From Shewanella hanedai (lineage in GTDB: Bacteria > Pseudomonadota > Gammaproteobacteria > Enterobacterales > Shewanellaceae), in assembly GCF_007197645.1 (NCBI RefSeq), contig NZ_VKGK01000028.1:1-64000 (forward strand): 64,000 bases of DNA. The letters run 5' to 3'. Below the pieces are notes generated by a model. It did not search any database. It worked only from the letters and a program-made list of their open reading frames with translations, and was not told where the DNA came from. Made by a program: the position numbers and the translations under genes. Every line of letters begins with the position of its first letter. Within the stretch, counting starts at the first letter, position 1. Below, in pieces: positions 26,572 through 36,316 of the stretch.

Positions 26572-27228
26572 ATGTACAAGGTCTTGATCGCAGATGATCA
26601 TCCACTATTTCGAGATGCCATTGTGCACATTTTTGGGAGTAAATTTCCCGACAGCACAACTTATGAAACAGAAGATATCGCATCCACTTTAGAATTCGCA
26701 AAAAGCCATGACGATATTGACCTTATTTTACTCGATCTTAATATGCCGGGTATGTCTGGGCTGAATGGCTTGCTTGATTTAAGTAATGAGTGTCCGACCA
26801 CACCCGTTGTGGTGGTGTCTGCGGAAAATAAGAAACAAGTGATCCTACAGACTATCGCGTATGGTGCAGTGGGATTTATCGCAAAATCCTCTTCTAAAGA
26901 GACAATTGCAGAAGCGATTGCGACTGTGTTTGAGGGCAACATTTACCTACCCGCTGACATTATTCGAAACCAATCTAGCCCTAACTCGAAAAAAGAGTAT
27001 CAACTGCTACCTGAGATGCTCTCATCATTAACTCGTCGTCAATTGATGGTGTTGAAATGCATGACGAAAGGTGAGGCTAACAAGCAGATAGCCTATAACT
27101 TGAATGTATCTGAAACGACGGTGAAATCTCATGTCTCTTCTATATTGAAGAAACTTGGGGTGTCGAATCGAGTTCAAGCAGTGGTAGGTTGCAGCGATAT
27201 CGACTTTAACCAATATTTAAAACGCTAA
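26572..27228 (+). CDS. LuxR/NarL-type response regulator (ErbR/ExaE/AgmR-like)
   Basis: A 218-residue response regulator: receiver domain (residues 2-120; DD at 8-9, phosphoacceptor D55 in LILLDLNMPG, switch residues in VVVSAE and the conserved Lys in FIAKSS) and a C-terminal LuxR helix-turn-helix (about 150-210; LTRRQLMVLKCMTKGEANKQIA, then VSETTVKSHVSSILKKLGV). Position beside a hybrid PAS kinase, FIST protein and pqq genes matches regulators of PQQ-alcohol oxidation in Pseudomonas. I infer it binds the shared TTATCCTCCTTTAG motif. It converges on the kinase gene across a shared hairpin. Confidence 0.85.
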   Translation: MYKVLIADDHPLFRDAIVHIFGSKFPDSTTYETEDIASTLEFAKSHDDIDLILLDLNMPGMSGLNGLLDLSNECPTTPVVVVSAENKKQVILQTIAYGAVGFIAKSSSKETIAEAIATVFEGNIYLPADIIRNQSSPNSKKEYQLLPEMLSSLTRRQLMVLKCMTKGEANKQIAYNLNVSETTVKSHVSSILKKLGVSNRVQAVVGCSDIDFNQYLKR

Positions 27229-27251
27229 CAGAAACCGTTAACGTCTTAACA

Positions 27252-27298
27252 AACCTCCATGTCGTATTTACTTTAATAAGTACAACATGGAGGTTTTT
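27252..27298 (+). terminator. Terminator of the response regulator, overlapping the kinase stop
   Basis: AACCTCCATGT and ACATGGAGGTT form a strong 11-bp stem followed by TTTT on the plus strand. The loop contains the minus-strand stop codon of the converging kinase (27268-27270), so the 3' arm lies inside the kinase coding region. Confidence 0.75.
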
Positions 27299-29832
27299 AG
27301 TTTCATTGGTTTAACTGGCTTATTGAGCAGTAAAATCCCTCTCTGTTTAGCCTTCGATTTTAACTCTTCGCTGTAATTGGCTGTGATCATCAATATGGGA
27401 AGTGCGATATCACGGCTTTCATTTATCTCAATAGCGACATCAAGTCCGTTTATGTCATCATCTAAGTGATAATCAACGATGAGAATATCAGCTTGTTCTG
27501 TTTTGATATCCACCTTTCTCACCAAGGCTTCAAGGCTCGTTGCCGTGGTGACATGGCATTGCCAACCGTTCAGGAGCTGCGACATCGCAAGACAGATGCT
27601 GGCATCGTTATCGATTAACCACACATTACGATTAGCCAAGTCAGTATTGGCCAAAGCACGACTCAGGTTGTCGTTCCTCTGTTGCATCTTGTCAATCTTC
27701 CCCAGCGGCACGCTGACCGAAAACACTGAGCCTTTGCCCTCTATCGAATTAACTTCAATAGGGTGGGCTAATACCTTAGAGAGCTTATCAACGATGGCTA
27801 GGCCTAACCCTAAACCGTTACTAAAGGCTTTTTGGGATGACTTAAGTCGCTTAAACTCTTTAAATATCTCTTTAATTTGATCTTTAGCAATACCTGCGCC
27901 ATTGTCCCAAACCTGAATCGAAATTGAATCACCTTGACGTCGACAACCCAGTAAAACTTTGCCTTTATCTGTGTATCTAAAGGCATTGGATAGAAAGTTT
28001 CGTAAAATACGAGCCAATAACACACTGTCGGTATGCACAATGGCATTTAATGGGACATGGTGCAGTTCAACATCAAACTGTTCAGTGATTTGCTGATATT
28101 CATTGGCGAGGTTAGTGAGTAATTCCCCCAGATTAAAGGTGCTTTTATCTGCCTTAACCACACCAGCATCTAGCTTAGAGATATCAACTAAGGTACTGAT
28201 GAGGTTCTCCAGATCATCCAATGAACTGGATATTGACCCTAATAATGAAGATGCGCTTTTGTGTGAGAGCTGCTCTGATAACGAGCTGGTAAACAGTTGA
28301 GCGGCATTAAGCGGTTGTAATAGGTCGTGACTCACAGCGGCAAGAAACTTTGTTTTCGATATGTTCGCCATTTCTGCTTCATTAATCGCAGCGGTTAAAT
28401 TGGATTCCGCTAGACGACGTTCCTCAACTTCCACCTGAAGTATATCGTTCAGACTTTGCAGTTGTGAGGTTCGCTCTTTGACTCGAATATCTAACAGATC
28501 ATGGGCTTTTTGCAGTGCCAATGCATTGTTTCTTCTTAAGGTAATATCACGAACCAGTACGAAAAACCCGAGTACTGTGCCAGTTGAGTCGCGATTAGGG
28601 ACGTAGGATTTCAGAAGGTGGGCGGGTGCTCCAGAACTGTTTAACTCTTCAATTTCAAAGCTAACACTCTCACCTTTTAACGCACGATCCACAAAGGGTT
28701 GAAGTTGAATAAAATCACCATTGATTCGACTTTGCTCAAGCTCAAGTCCGTAGAGTTCCCCCTTTGCCCAGCCATACCAATCCACATAGACTTGGTTGGT
28801 AAATTGGAATTTCAGATCTGAGCCGACATAGGCGATCATTGCTGGTACGTTGTCAGTGATAAGCCTTAACCAGCTTTCACTTTTCTTTAAAGATTCAGCG
28901 TAGCGATGACGGGTGGTGATGTCGGTAAATGTCTTGATGAGTTTACCGTTGTTTAAACGATGATCTCTGATCTCAAGTACCGTTCCATTTGAGAGGCTTT
29001 GCACATAGTAATCATCTTCATTATTGGATTTAGGCTCAAGATCAAGTTCGGTAGAATTTTTCAGATTGGAGAAGTAGGGCATTGAGCGCAACATGTGGGG
29101 AGAGAGCTTACTCATCTCTACAAAGCGTTTGTTCCACACTTCGACTTGATCATGGCTACTGATCAATATGACCCCTTGGGAGAGGTTATCGACCAGATTT
29201 TGGAGTAATTTGGATTTTTGCGCCATGGCTTTTTCATAACGCTCACTCTCCGCGACCTTCAAAGCAGTGATGTCCGTATAGAGCATAACCCAGCCGCCTT
29301 CACGGGTGCGTCTTTCATTGAGCTGGAACCAGCGATTATCAGAGAGTTTATACACTGGACTATTGTCAGCATCGCCTGGATAAGCTTGAGAGATAACCCC
29401 ACGCGTTTTTGCTAAATCTTTAAAGTCGTTTAGGTTGATACCTTCTTCGACCCGCAGGCCTGATTTTTTCCAAAAATTCACGAAATGACTGTTTTGCAGA
29501 ATAATCCGTCCATCACTATCGAGTAGCACGAATGCATCTGAGATACTCTCTATTGCATCGATAAAACGCTGCCTGAAAATATTGGCTTGTTCATTGGCTA
29601 GCTTTAAGGCTCGGTTACTTCTTTCAAGTTGCGCTAAGGTTTCATTTAACGCTTGGGTTTTCTCTTTGACTTGCTCAGCGAGATGCACAGAGTGCTCAAA
29701 GGCAGCATAGGGCTCATTTTGATTACCACCCCCTTCTTCAACTCGCTTCATTAGGACTTGATTGATTTTTGCTAACTTGCTGTTCTGAAGTTTAAGCTCT
29801 GTGATCTCATCAATTAATGCTTGTTCACTCAT
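27268..29832 (-). CDS. Hybrid PAS sensor histidine kinase with receiver (NahK/ErcS'-like)
   Basis: An 854-residue soluble kinase with no signal peptide or membrane helix. Order: coiled coil (1-95), PAS domains (about 95-190, 205-300 and 320-430), second coiled coil (to 490), HisKA with H box SHDLLQPLNAAQ, ATPase domain (NAFRYTDKG, DNGAGIAKDQIKEIF, GLGLGLAIV) and a C-terminal receiver (from VWLIDNDASI, phosphoacceptor Asp in ILIVDYHLDDD). The H-D-L-L-Q-P-L-N variant is typical of the NahK/ErcS' group, which often works with FIST proteins. It overlaps the FIST gene by eight bases, so the two form a sensor pair in the alcohol-oxidation island. Confidence 0.87.
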   Translation of the reverse strand: MSEQALIDEITELKLQNSKLAKINQVLMKRVEEGGGNQNEPYAAFEHSVHLAEQVKEKTQALNETLAQLERSNRALKLANEQANIFRQRFIDAIESISDAFVLLDSDGRIILQNSHFVNFWKKSGLRVEEGINLNDFKDLAKTRGVISQAYPGDADNSPVYKLSDNRWFQLNERRTREGGWVMLYTDITALKVAESERYEKAMAQKSKLLQNLVDNLSQGVILISSHDQVEVWNKRFVEMSKLSPHMLRSMPYFSNLKNSTELDLEPKSNNEDDYYVQSLSNGTVLEIRDHRLNNGKLIKTFTDITTRHRYAESLKKSESWLRLITDNVPAMIAYVGSDLKFQFTNQVYVDWYGWAKGELYGLELEQSRINGDFIQLQPFVDRALKGESVSFEIEELNSSGAPAHLLKSYVPNRDSTGTVLGFFVLVRDITLRRNNALALQKAHDLLDIRVKERTSQLQSLNDILQVEVEERRLAESNLTAAINEAEMANISKTKFLAAVSHDLLQPLNAAQLFTSSLSEQLSHKSASSLLGSISSSLDDLENLISTLVDISKLDAGVVKADKSTFNLGELLTNLANEYQQITEQFDVELHHVPLNAIVHTDSVLLARILRNFLSNAFRYTDKGKVLLGCRRQGDSISIQVWDNGAGIAKDQIKEIFKEFKRLKSSQKAFSNGLGLGLAIVDKLSKVLAHPIEVNSIEGKGSVFSVSVPLGKIDKMQQRNDNLSRALANTDLANRNVWLIDNDASICLAMSQLLNGWQCHVTTATSLEALVRKVDIKTEQADILIVDYHLDDDINGLDVAIEINESRDIALPILMITANYSEELKSKAKQRGILLLNKPVKPMKLKTSMLYLLK

Positions 29833-30973
29833 TGAGCTCTCCAGAAATGTATACTCCGGTGAAGGTTTGATTCAGGTGCATACCGTTGATGTGTTCACCA
29901 TAGGTATTAAAGCCGAAAATCCGATACTCTTGCTGCAAAGCTTTAATCTCTTCAATTAGATTTTTTTGCTCAATCTCCAGCCGCCTTAAAAAACAATCGC
30001 ACGCGAGCACCAATTCAGGCTTTTTTAGCTTTTGTTCAAGCTTGGCCAGCTTGGCAGACAGAGATTCAATGATATCGTTCATCTCAACGGCACTGAGCAC
30101 GATACCAGTGTCTATAGCGCAGCAGAAGGTGAGGCTAAAATCGTGTTTGTTCACCTTCTGAATTGATCGAATATAGTAGTTCTCGCCAATTTTGACCGCC
30201 AATGGGTGAAGCGAAAATACTTTGGGATTCAGATCGTCAATATCTAAACCTAAAAATCGGGCATATTCGAGCGCGGCGGGTTCTGAATTGAGTTCATAGA
30301 CTGTGCGGCTTTGTGCATCGGCTTGTGTGACCACCAGCTTTTCGATTGAAGACTTAATATGGTCACAATTAAACACTTCAAACTGGCAGAGTGTGTTTAC
30401 CATAATGGTTATTGCGGCTTGTTGATAAAACTGGCCTTGGTGGTAGACATGGGTATAGGCCAGATTAATATCATCACCGGCTGAACCACCAAAGTGGGGG
30501 ATACCGTTTGCCGCTGAGTTTAAAATGCTGAGAAATTGCTCCTCTTTGGTCGATAAACCATCGATGAGCGTTAATAGAAACGTGTTGTTTTCTATTGGGG
30601 TTAATGCTTTATCGCTGCACTTTTCAATTAACTGATTCACTTTTGTCTGTGCGCTGATCAGATCGAAGGTTTCAATGGAATTAATGAGCTCAGTGCTAAT
30701 GGCAAAAAAATCAGGTGAGAACCAAGTTGCCACAATAGAATGCTGCTCATAGCTTTCGCTAGTGAGCTCGCCAGCGGTGGTACATCCAGCGAGTTCAATA
30801 TTGATAAATAGCGTATTCATTGCACTGGCAAGCGCGTCAAGAGGATAAACGACAGAGCAATAAAACAGCACGAAACCCGTTTGAGGGCGGTCCAGTTGTT
30901 CATAGATATCTTGGCTTGCGAGTAACGGTTCTTGTACTCTACTGACAGCGTATTTTGTTTTTATTTTTGTCAT
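29825..30973 (-). CDS. FIST domain sensory protein
   Basis: A 382-residue cytosolic protein with an N-terminal FIST_N domain (ELAGCTTAGELTSESYEQHSIV, ISTELINSIETF, LLTLIDGLSTKEEQFL, HFGGSAGDD) and a C-terminal FIST_C domain (NSEPAALEYARFLGLD, HPLAVKIGENYYIRSIQKV, and near the end FGFNTYGEHINGMHLNQT). FIST domains are predicted small-ligand sensors. ATG 30973 has AGGG ahead and is preferred over the TTG two codons upstream. It feeds directly, with an eight-base overlap, into the hybrid kinase, and follows the PqqF-like gene by about 80 bases on the same strand. Its ligand may be a metabolite of alcohol oxidation; this is inference. Confidence 0.86.
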   Translation of the reverse strand: MTKIKTKYAVSRVQEPLLASQDIYEQLDRPQTGFVLFYCSVVYPLDALASAMNTLFINIELAGCTTAGELTSESYEQHSIVATWFSPDFFAISTELINSIETFDLISAQTKVNQLIEKCSDKALTPIENNTFLLTLIDGLSTKEEQFLSILNSAANGIPHFGGSAGDDINLAYTHVYHQGQFYQQAAITIMVNTLCQFEVFNCDHIKSSIEKLVVTQADAQSRTVYELNSEPAALEYARFLGLDIDDLNPKVFSLHPLAVKIGENYYIRSIQKVNKHDFSLTFCCAIDTGIVLSAVEMNDIIESLSAKLAKLEQKLKKPELVLACDCFLRRLEIEQKNLIEEIKALQQEYRIFGFNTYGEHINGMHLNQTFTGVYISGELNE

Positions 30974-31051
30974 GTTCAAACCCTGTTGCTGACTGGCAAT
31001 GATGCTAATGACTCACGTTAAATCGACCATGCTTGGGAGTCAATTAAGTGC

Positions 31052-33223
31052 TCAATCAAGTAGATGTTTTATAAAGTGCGCTAAGGTCTTGCTTGAGATG
31101 TTATTCAATAAAGATTCAATCCCTCGTTTGTCTCGGGTATGGCCATGTATACCTTGGGTTAACTGGCTCAATTTTTTGAGTACTTCATTGTCAAACTTTC
31201 CGTGTTTCTCTTGATAAATCTGGCGTAGCTTGTACTTGGCAAGTGATAGCGTCTCGTTTAAAAAATTAATGTCTTCAGCGATAAAACGCAACGACTCTGA
31301 TAGAGTTACTAGACGCTGCTCTACATCAATATCAAAGGCGCTGTAGAAGCTCAGTACTTTACTCGTATCGCAATAAACAGAGGCAATGCTGTAACAGGTG
31401 CCTGATAACCTCGGTTGTAAAAAGTGCGAAGATGCGCCGATAACGTAGCTGGCAAGCCAAGCGGTCACTCTATTTTCATTTTTTATCGGAATATGGCACA
31501 GCCAATTCTGTTCATCCGAAGCCTGCATCCATCTTGTTACATTAACGTTAAATGCAGGGCGGTGCTCGCTTTCTTTTAACTGATCAGATGTCATTAACTT
31601 AAAACTGGATTCAACGAGCCTTTTTGGATTGTTAACGGCATCTAACTGACGATAAAGCTGATGAAAAACTTGCGGTAGATTTGGGAGGTAACAACGCTGA
31701 TTTTCCGTAATGATTGCAGATAAGTCGGACAGGGTGTTGAGGGGGAGCAGTTGATCAGAATTGTTGATCAATACCAGGTTTGCTAATGACATTGTCTCGA
31801 GTTGATACTGCCTTTTGAGTATGTAGGCTAAGATGCCTGTGTTAATGCTCTGATGACATTCAACAATGAGGAATGTTGACCAAACCGTTGTGGATTCGAG
31901 AGTATATTTTGAGCTGCTAGATGCTGCTAATAACTGTTTAATCATCAAACATTCATGCTGCGGCTGCATATTCAAATGCTTACTTTGCAAGGAACCTTGA
32001 GTATCGCTGTCCATTCCCAATCCTTGCCTATCAATTTTTTGCTCAATTTCTGCCAAGTGACTGCTTAATGGTTTTACGTTGAGTTGTTCTAGTAAATTGC
32101 CATTCTCTATGTTTATTTTTGGCTGAGTATAGAGAGAGTAAAATTGGATTATTTGATTGATCTGCTCTGGATATTTGTTGTTTGAACTGTCTGGAATACT
32201 GCGCGTTGGCGTGTGAGAAGACAGATGAGCAATAATAAGGGCTTGTATCTGACCTATGTGCTGCGGGTAACAGATAACTCTTATGGCAAATTGATGCCGT
32301 GAATTGGTATCACATGAAACGGGTACCATTTTACCGTCAGCTTGGGTGACTAAATCTGACAAATCGTGAGCAATGGCATTGATATGCTTGTAGTAGCCGA
32401 TATTAACCCACCAGGTATATACGGTGTGCTGAGTATTGGCGGCAAACTTGGTCGTTTGGATATTATTATCTTGAGTTGGCTCATGGTTGTTTTGTTGTCT
32501 TGTCTCGTTTTCAGCGCTGCTATCAGTGCAATGATCACCAATGGATTGCGTCAACAACATCTGCAGGGCATTGATGTCTGACGTCATGGTGATTAATTGA
32601 ACATTTTCCGTTTGATAATACTTTTGGTGGTAGTGGATTATCGTATCTAACGTTAGTTGAGGTAGGCAGTCGGTGACACCACCGTGACAGTAGACTTTAT
32701 GTTTTGAAGTGTCGCCCTTGAGTATTTGAATATGCTCAAGGTAGTCAGGGTTAAGCTGATAACCAAGCAGTTCACGATAAACAACTCCTGACTCGTCACC
32801 GTCAAATATCTCCTGTGTTAACTCCTCTTCAGTGATAACCGGTGATAATATCCCTGCAATAAGATAGTTTACCGCCAGCTCAAAGCTTGCTTTATCTGGG
32901 CTAGTGCAATGAAAGCAGGTCAAATCATCCAGTGTCGACGCGTTAATCCTTGCATTACTGAGAGAGGTTAATTGAAACAAGCTACTGGCTTGAGGGTAAG
33001 CTTTACTGCGTCTAAAGATTAAATGCTCAACCACATGAGCAAGTCCAGAATCATCATGACTTGGAGTTTTGATAAAAAACACCGCGCTGAATTGCTCGCT
33101 TTCAATGAGATATTCGTTATTCGGTTTGATATTAAAATGAAGAAACCCTGAAGAGTGTCGGTATTTATTGACCGACACATTAGGGATAAGCGGACTTTCT
33201 TGCTGCTGAAATTCGTTCTTCAT
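31052..33223 (-). CDS. pqqF: M16 family metallopeptidase, PqqF-like
   Basis: A 723-residue zinc peptidase. The N-terminal domain carries the inverted zinc motif HVVEH (near residue 62), followed about 75 residues later by the third ligand region (GVVYREL). The rest resembles a pseudo-symmetric M16 protein, but with long Ser/Gln-rich stretches and weak conservation. The start overlaps the pqqE stop by four bases (ATGA), so it belongs to the pqq operon. PqqF-type peptidases trim the modified PqqA peptide to release the linked Glu-Tyr. No signal peptide is seen, as expected for a cytosolic PqqF. The name rests on family plus operon position; identity to known PqqF appears low. Confidence 0.75.
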   Translation of the reverse strand: MKNEFQQQESPLIPNVSVNKYRHSSGFLHFNIKPNNEYLIESEQFSAVFFIKTPSHDDSGLAHVVEHLIFRRSKAYPQASSLFQLTSLSNARINASTLDDLTCFHCTSPDKASFELAVNYLIAGILSPVITEEELTQEIFDGDESGVVYRELLGYQLNPDYLEHIQILKGDTSKHKVYCHGGVTDCLPQLTLDTIIHYHQKYYQTENVQLITMTSDINALQMLLTQSIGDHCTDSSAENETRQQNNHEPTQDNNIQTTKFAANTQHTVYTWWVNIGYYKHINAIAHDLSDLVTQADGKMVPVSCDTNSRHQFAIRVICYPQHIGQIQALIIAHLSSHTPTRSIPDSSNNKYPEQINQIIQFYSLYTQPKINIENGNLLEQLNVKPLSSHLAEIEQKIDRQGLGMDSDTQGSLQSKHLNMQPQHECLMIKQLLAASSSSKYTLESTTVWSTFLIVECHQSINTGILAYILKRQYQLETMSLANLVLINNSDQLLPLNTLSDLSAIITENQRCYLPNLPQVFHQLYRQLDAVNNPKRLVESSFKLMTSDQLKESEHRPAFNVNVTRWMQASDEQNWLCHIPIKNENRVTAWLASYVIGASSHFLQPRLSGTCYSIASVYCDTSKVLSFYSAFDIDVEQRLVTLSESLRFIAEDINFLNETLSLAKYKLRQIYQEKHGKFDNEVLKKLSQLTQGIHGHTRDKRGIESLLNNISSKTLAHFIKHLLD

Positions 33224-34335
33224 AATTTCATCAAAGCGATATCAGCAACCCTTTTTCGATGCTTCAGTGGCGCCGTTGGGTTTTTAGCTTGTTCGATAGC
33301 CTCAGTTATCAAGTGGTGGTCGTCTGATTTACTGCAAACAGGATCCGTTCGATTCATATCACCAGTAAGCATGAAAGCTTGGCAACGGCACCCGCCAAAG
33401 TCTTTCTCTTTTTCATCACAACTTTGGCAGGGCTGAGGCATCCAACTTTCTCCCCTGAAATGGTTAAAAGAGAAGTCCTTGTGCCAGATATCTGCGATTG
33501 TTTTTTCGGTCACATTTGGGAAATCCAACGGAAGAATTTTAGCACTGTGACAAGGCAATGCACTGCCATCTGGGGTGATGGTTAAAAACGTGCTTGCCCA
33601 ACCATTCATGCAGGCTTTTGGGCGATCTTCATAATAATCGGGGGTGACAAAGATAAATTGCGGCCCAGCATTGTCTTGCTGATCACGAAAACCGTTGACG
33701 GTCGCTTCTGCATGTCTGAGTTGTTGCTGAGTTGGAAGTAGGTGATCGCGATTATCAAACGCCCAGCCGTAATACTGTGCTGTAGCCAGTTCGACATAAT
33801 CCGCGTTGAGTTGACAGCTTAATTCGAGGATCTGTGGGATCTGTTCAATGTTTTGTCTGGATATCACAAAATTGAGCACCATTGGATAGCCTTCTGACTT
33901 GACTATTTCAGCCATCTTTAGTTTTTGGTCGAAGGCTTTCCCTCTGCCGGCAATGGCATCATTAAGTTCAGGGTCGGCTGCTTGGAAACTGATCTGAATG
34001 TGATCTAATCCTGCCGCCTTTAGTTGTTTAATTCGTTTCTCTGTTAAGCCAATGCCAGAGGTGATCAAATTCGTATAAAAACCCGATTGACGACCATGTT
34101 CAACTAAGGTCTCCAGATCTTTTCTGAGTAACGGTTCTCCGCCTGAAAACCCAAGTTGCACTGAACCAAGTTCTCTTGCCTGAGTGAGTACATCTAGCCA
34201 TGCCTCAGTGGTTAACTCATCTTCTCTTTTGCCTAAATCGGTGGGATTTGAGCAGTAAGCACAATGAAGAGGGCATTCATAAGTGAGCTCAGCTAATAAC
34301 CATAATGGTGGACCTACATGAGCGTCTTTAGACAT
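33220..34335 (-). CDS. pqqE: PqqE, radical SAM enzyme of PQQ synthesis
   Basis: A 371-residue radical SAM enzyme that forms the Glu-Tyr carbon-carbon link in PqqA. The SAM cluster motif is C21-x3-C25-x2-C28 (ECPLHCAYC), followed by GFSGGEPLLR. A SPASM-type C-terminal region has CHSAKILP and the cluster ligands in PCQSCDEKEKDFGGCRCQ. Length matches the family (about 375-385). It overlaps pqqD by eight bases and the peptidase gene by four, so translation is tightly coupled. Confidence 0.97.
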   Translation of the reverse strand: MSKDAHVGPPLWLLAELTYECPLHCAYCSNPTDLGKREDELTTEAWLDVLTQARELGSVQLGFSGGEPLLRKDLETLVEHGRQSGFYTNLITSGIGLTEKRIKQLKAAGLDHIQISFQAADPELNDAIAGRGKAFDQKLKMAEIVKSEGYPMVLNFVISRQNIEQIPQILELSCQLNADYVELATAQYYGWAFDNRDHLLPTQQQLRHAEATVNGFRDQQDNAGPQFIFVTPDYYEDRPKACMNGWASTFLTITPDGSALPCHSAKILPLDFPNVTEKTIADIWHKDFSFNHFRGESWMPQPCQSCDEKEKDFGGCRCQAFMLTGDMNRTDPVCSKSDDHHLITEAIEQAKNPTAPLKHRKRVADIALMKL

Positions 34336-34600
34336 AACTTATCCATCTTTTAGCTTGAGCTGTTGCCAGAAACTCCTCAATATCGTCTCTAATGTCGCCA
34401 GCTTGAGGAAATTTTTGCTGTAATTGATGCTGGATTTCATCGACAGAGGTTAGCCCATCAATCTGCTGTAGTATTTCAGCGGCGCTGTCATTGAGTTTTA
34501 CCATGCCTTCGGGATAAAGCAGCACGAAACACCCTTGTGCTTTTTCAAACTGTAAGCGAAAAAGCGTATTCATCTTTGGCACGTTTGGGGCGTGTGTCAT
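34328..34600 (-). CDS. pqqD: PqqD, PqqA-binding chaperone
   Basis: A 90-residue protein that binds the PqqA peptide and presents it to PqqE. Family features: FRLQFEKAQGCFVLLYPEGMVKLNDSAAEIL and the C-terminal helix with IEEFLATAQAKRWI. It overlaps pqqC by one base (TAATG) and pqqE by eight. Confidence 0.95.
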   Translation of the reverse strand: MTHAPNVPKMNTLFRLQFEKAQGCFVLLYPEGMVKLNDSAAEILQQIDGLTSVDEIQHQLQQKFPQAGDIRDDIEEFLATAQAKRWISYV

Positions 34601-35349
34601 TAAAAGATCCCTTTGTGATAAATCGGTGTATCGGCAAGTTGAGAATAGGGCGCCCGATCATATTGATAGGCTAAAGTCATTGCATCTAACATTGACCATA
34701 AGATATCGAGTTTAAACTGCAGGATATTAAGGGCATGTTCCTGCTGCTCTCTTGTAGTGAAATGCGCTAATGTGATGGCCAAGCCATGATTTACATCTCG
34801 CCGAGCTTGGGAAAGCCTCATTTGAAAATAGGTTAAGCCTTCTGATTTTATCCAAGGGTAATGCTCAGGCCATGAATTTAATCGGCTTTGGTGAATTTCA
34901 GGCGCAAACATCTCTGTTAAGGATGAACACGCGGCTTCTTGCCAAGAGGCGCGTCTAGCGAAGTTGACGTAGGCATCCACGGCAAATCGGACGCCGGGTA
35001 AGATGTATTTTTCATCTAGCATATCTTGGCTAGTCAGCCCGACAGCCTCGCCCAATGTTAGCCAAGCTTCAATGCCACCTAAGGTGTTGTCCTCAATCGA
35101 ACCATCATGATCGACGATTCTCTGGATCCACATTCTGCGGGTCTTAATGTCGCGGCAATTGGCCAGTATGGCCGCGTCTTTAACGGGAATATTTATCTGG
35201 TAATAAAAGCGATTAGCCACCCACCCACGGATTTGCTCAACGCTGCATTCGCCATAGTGCATCATCTTATGGTACGGATGATGGATATGATAAAATGCAC
35301 CTTTATCTTTTAGTTTTTGTTCGAATTCTTGTTGGGTCCAGGCTTGCAT
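34600..35349 (-). CDS. pqqC: PqqC, pyrroloquinoline-quinone synthase
   Basis: A 249-residue cofactorless oxidase that performs the final ring closure and eight-electron oxidation to PQQ. Family segments include FYHIHHPYHKMM, the active-site region RGWVANRFYYQINIPVKDAAILANC, RIVDHDG and the C-terminal LDILWSMLDAMTLAY. Length matches the family (about 250). It starts eight bases after the pqqB stop. Confidence 0.97.
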   Translation of the reverse strand: MQAWTQQEFEQKLKDKGAFYHIHHPYHKMMHYGECSVEQIRGWVANRFYYQINIPVKDAAILANCRDIKTRRMWIQRIVDHDGSIEDNTLGGIEAWLTLGEAVGLTSQDMLDEKYILPGVRFAVDAYVNFARRASWQEAACSSLTEMFAPEIHQSRLNSWPEHYPWIKSEGLTYFQMRLSQARRDVNHGLAITLAHFTTREQQEHALNILQFKLDILWSMLDAMTLAYQYDRAPYSQLADTPIYHKGIF

Positions 35350-35357
35350 TATTACCT

Positions 35358-36275
35358 CTATATGAATATTTCCATGCCATCGGTCGCGATTTCAACTCCG
35401 TTATCAATCACGTAACGGTGTTCTGCTGACTCTTCGTTCAAGATAGGGTTGGTATTGTTAATGTGAATGAGCACTTTTCGTTTGATATCAAACTTCTTGA
35501 GTAGTGCCACAGTACCAAACTCTCCGTTAACGGGCATGTGTCCCATGTCGGAACCTAATTTATTGCTAAATCCTTTGGCGATCATCTCATCATCTAACCA
35601 CAGCGTGCCATCGATTAGCGCGCACTGCGCCTCTGCAAGTATAGATTCAACAAGTGGGTTTGATTTGACGATACCGGGGGCGTAAAACAGATATTTACCT
35701 GTGTTGCTGTCGACAATTTTTAAGCCGATGTTATTTCCTGGCACAATATGATCACGATACCGAGAATAGGGAGGAGCATTAGATTCCAATGGAACAGGAT
35801 AAAACTCAAGCCCTGATACCTGTTCTATGTTAAAAGCCACTTGATGATCGGTACCGATTGAATGGTGGGTGAGTCCACCGTGCCAATGGGATAGCACGTT
35901 AAAAAGTGGATAGGCACTTGAGAGGTCTTCAAAAACAACATCAGTACAATAGACAGGTAAAGGGAGGCCCTCTCTCAGTGTTAATAAGCCCGTGGTGTGA
36001 TCTATTTGGCTGTCCGTCAGCAGTGCAGCTCTTATTTTTGTGCCTCTTTGACCTTCATTAGGCCATAGCTGTGGTGATTGATTGATTTGCTGGCGAATAT
36101 CGGGGGAGGCGTTAATTAATACCCAGTTCTTTCCATCTGGGCTAACAGCAATAGAGGATTGAGTTCTGGCTTGAGCCTTAATTAGGCCACTGCGAACACC
36201 TTCACAATTACTACAGTGACAATTCCACTGTGGAAAACCGCCACCGGCTGCAGAGCCCAATATGAGTATTTGCAT
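35358..36275 (-). CDS. pqqB: PqqB, metallo-beta-lactamase-fold protein of PQQ synthesis
   Basis: A 305-residue protein of the beta-lactamase fold. The N terminus (ILGSAAGGGFPQWNCHCSNCEG) carries the Cys cluster typical of PqqB. DSQIDHTTGLLTLREG replaces the usual HxHxDH metal motif, and GSDMGHMPVNG and the terminal NNTNPIL are conserved. PqqB is thought to hydroxylate the Tyr of the Glu-Tyr intermediate. It follows pqqA after an 80-base gap that contains a hairpin. Confidence 0.97.
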   Translation of the reverse strand: MQILILGSAAGGGFPQWNCHCSNCEGVRSGLIKAQARTQSSIAVSPDGKNWVLINASPDIRQQINQSPQLWPNEGQRGTKIRAALLTDSQIDHTTGLLTLREGLPLPVYCTDVVFEDLSSAYPLFNVLSHWHGGLTHHSIGTDHQVAFNIEQVSGLEFYPVPLESNAPPYSRYRDHIVPGNNIGLKIVDSNTGKYLFYAPGIVKSNPLVESILAEAQCALIDGTLWLDDEMIAKGFSNKLGSDMGHMPVNGEFGTVALLKKFDIKRKVLIHINNTNPILNEESAEHRYVIDNGVEIATDGMEIFI

Positions 36276-36316
36276 TGACTGAGTGTCCTAATTGAATTGA
36301 AAGATAGGAAAGCGTG

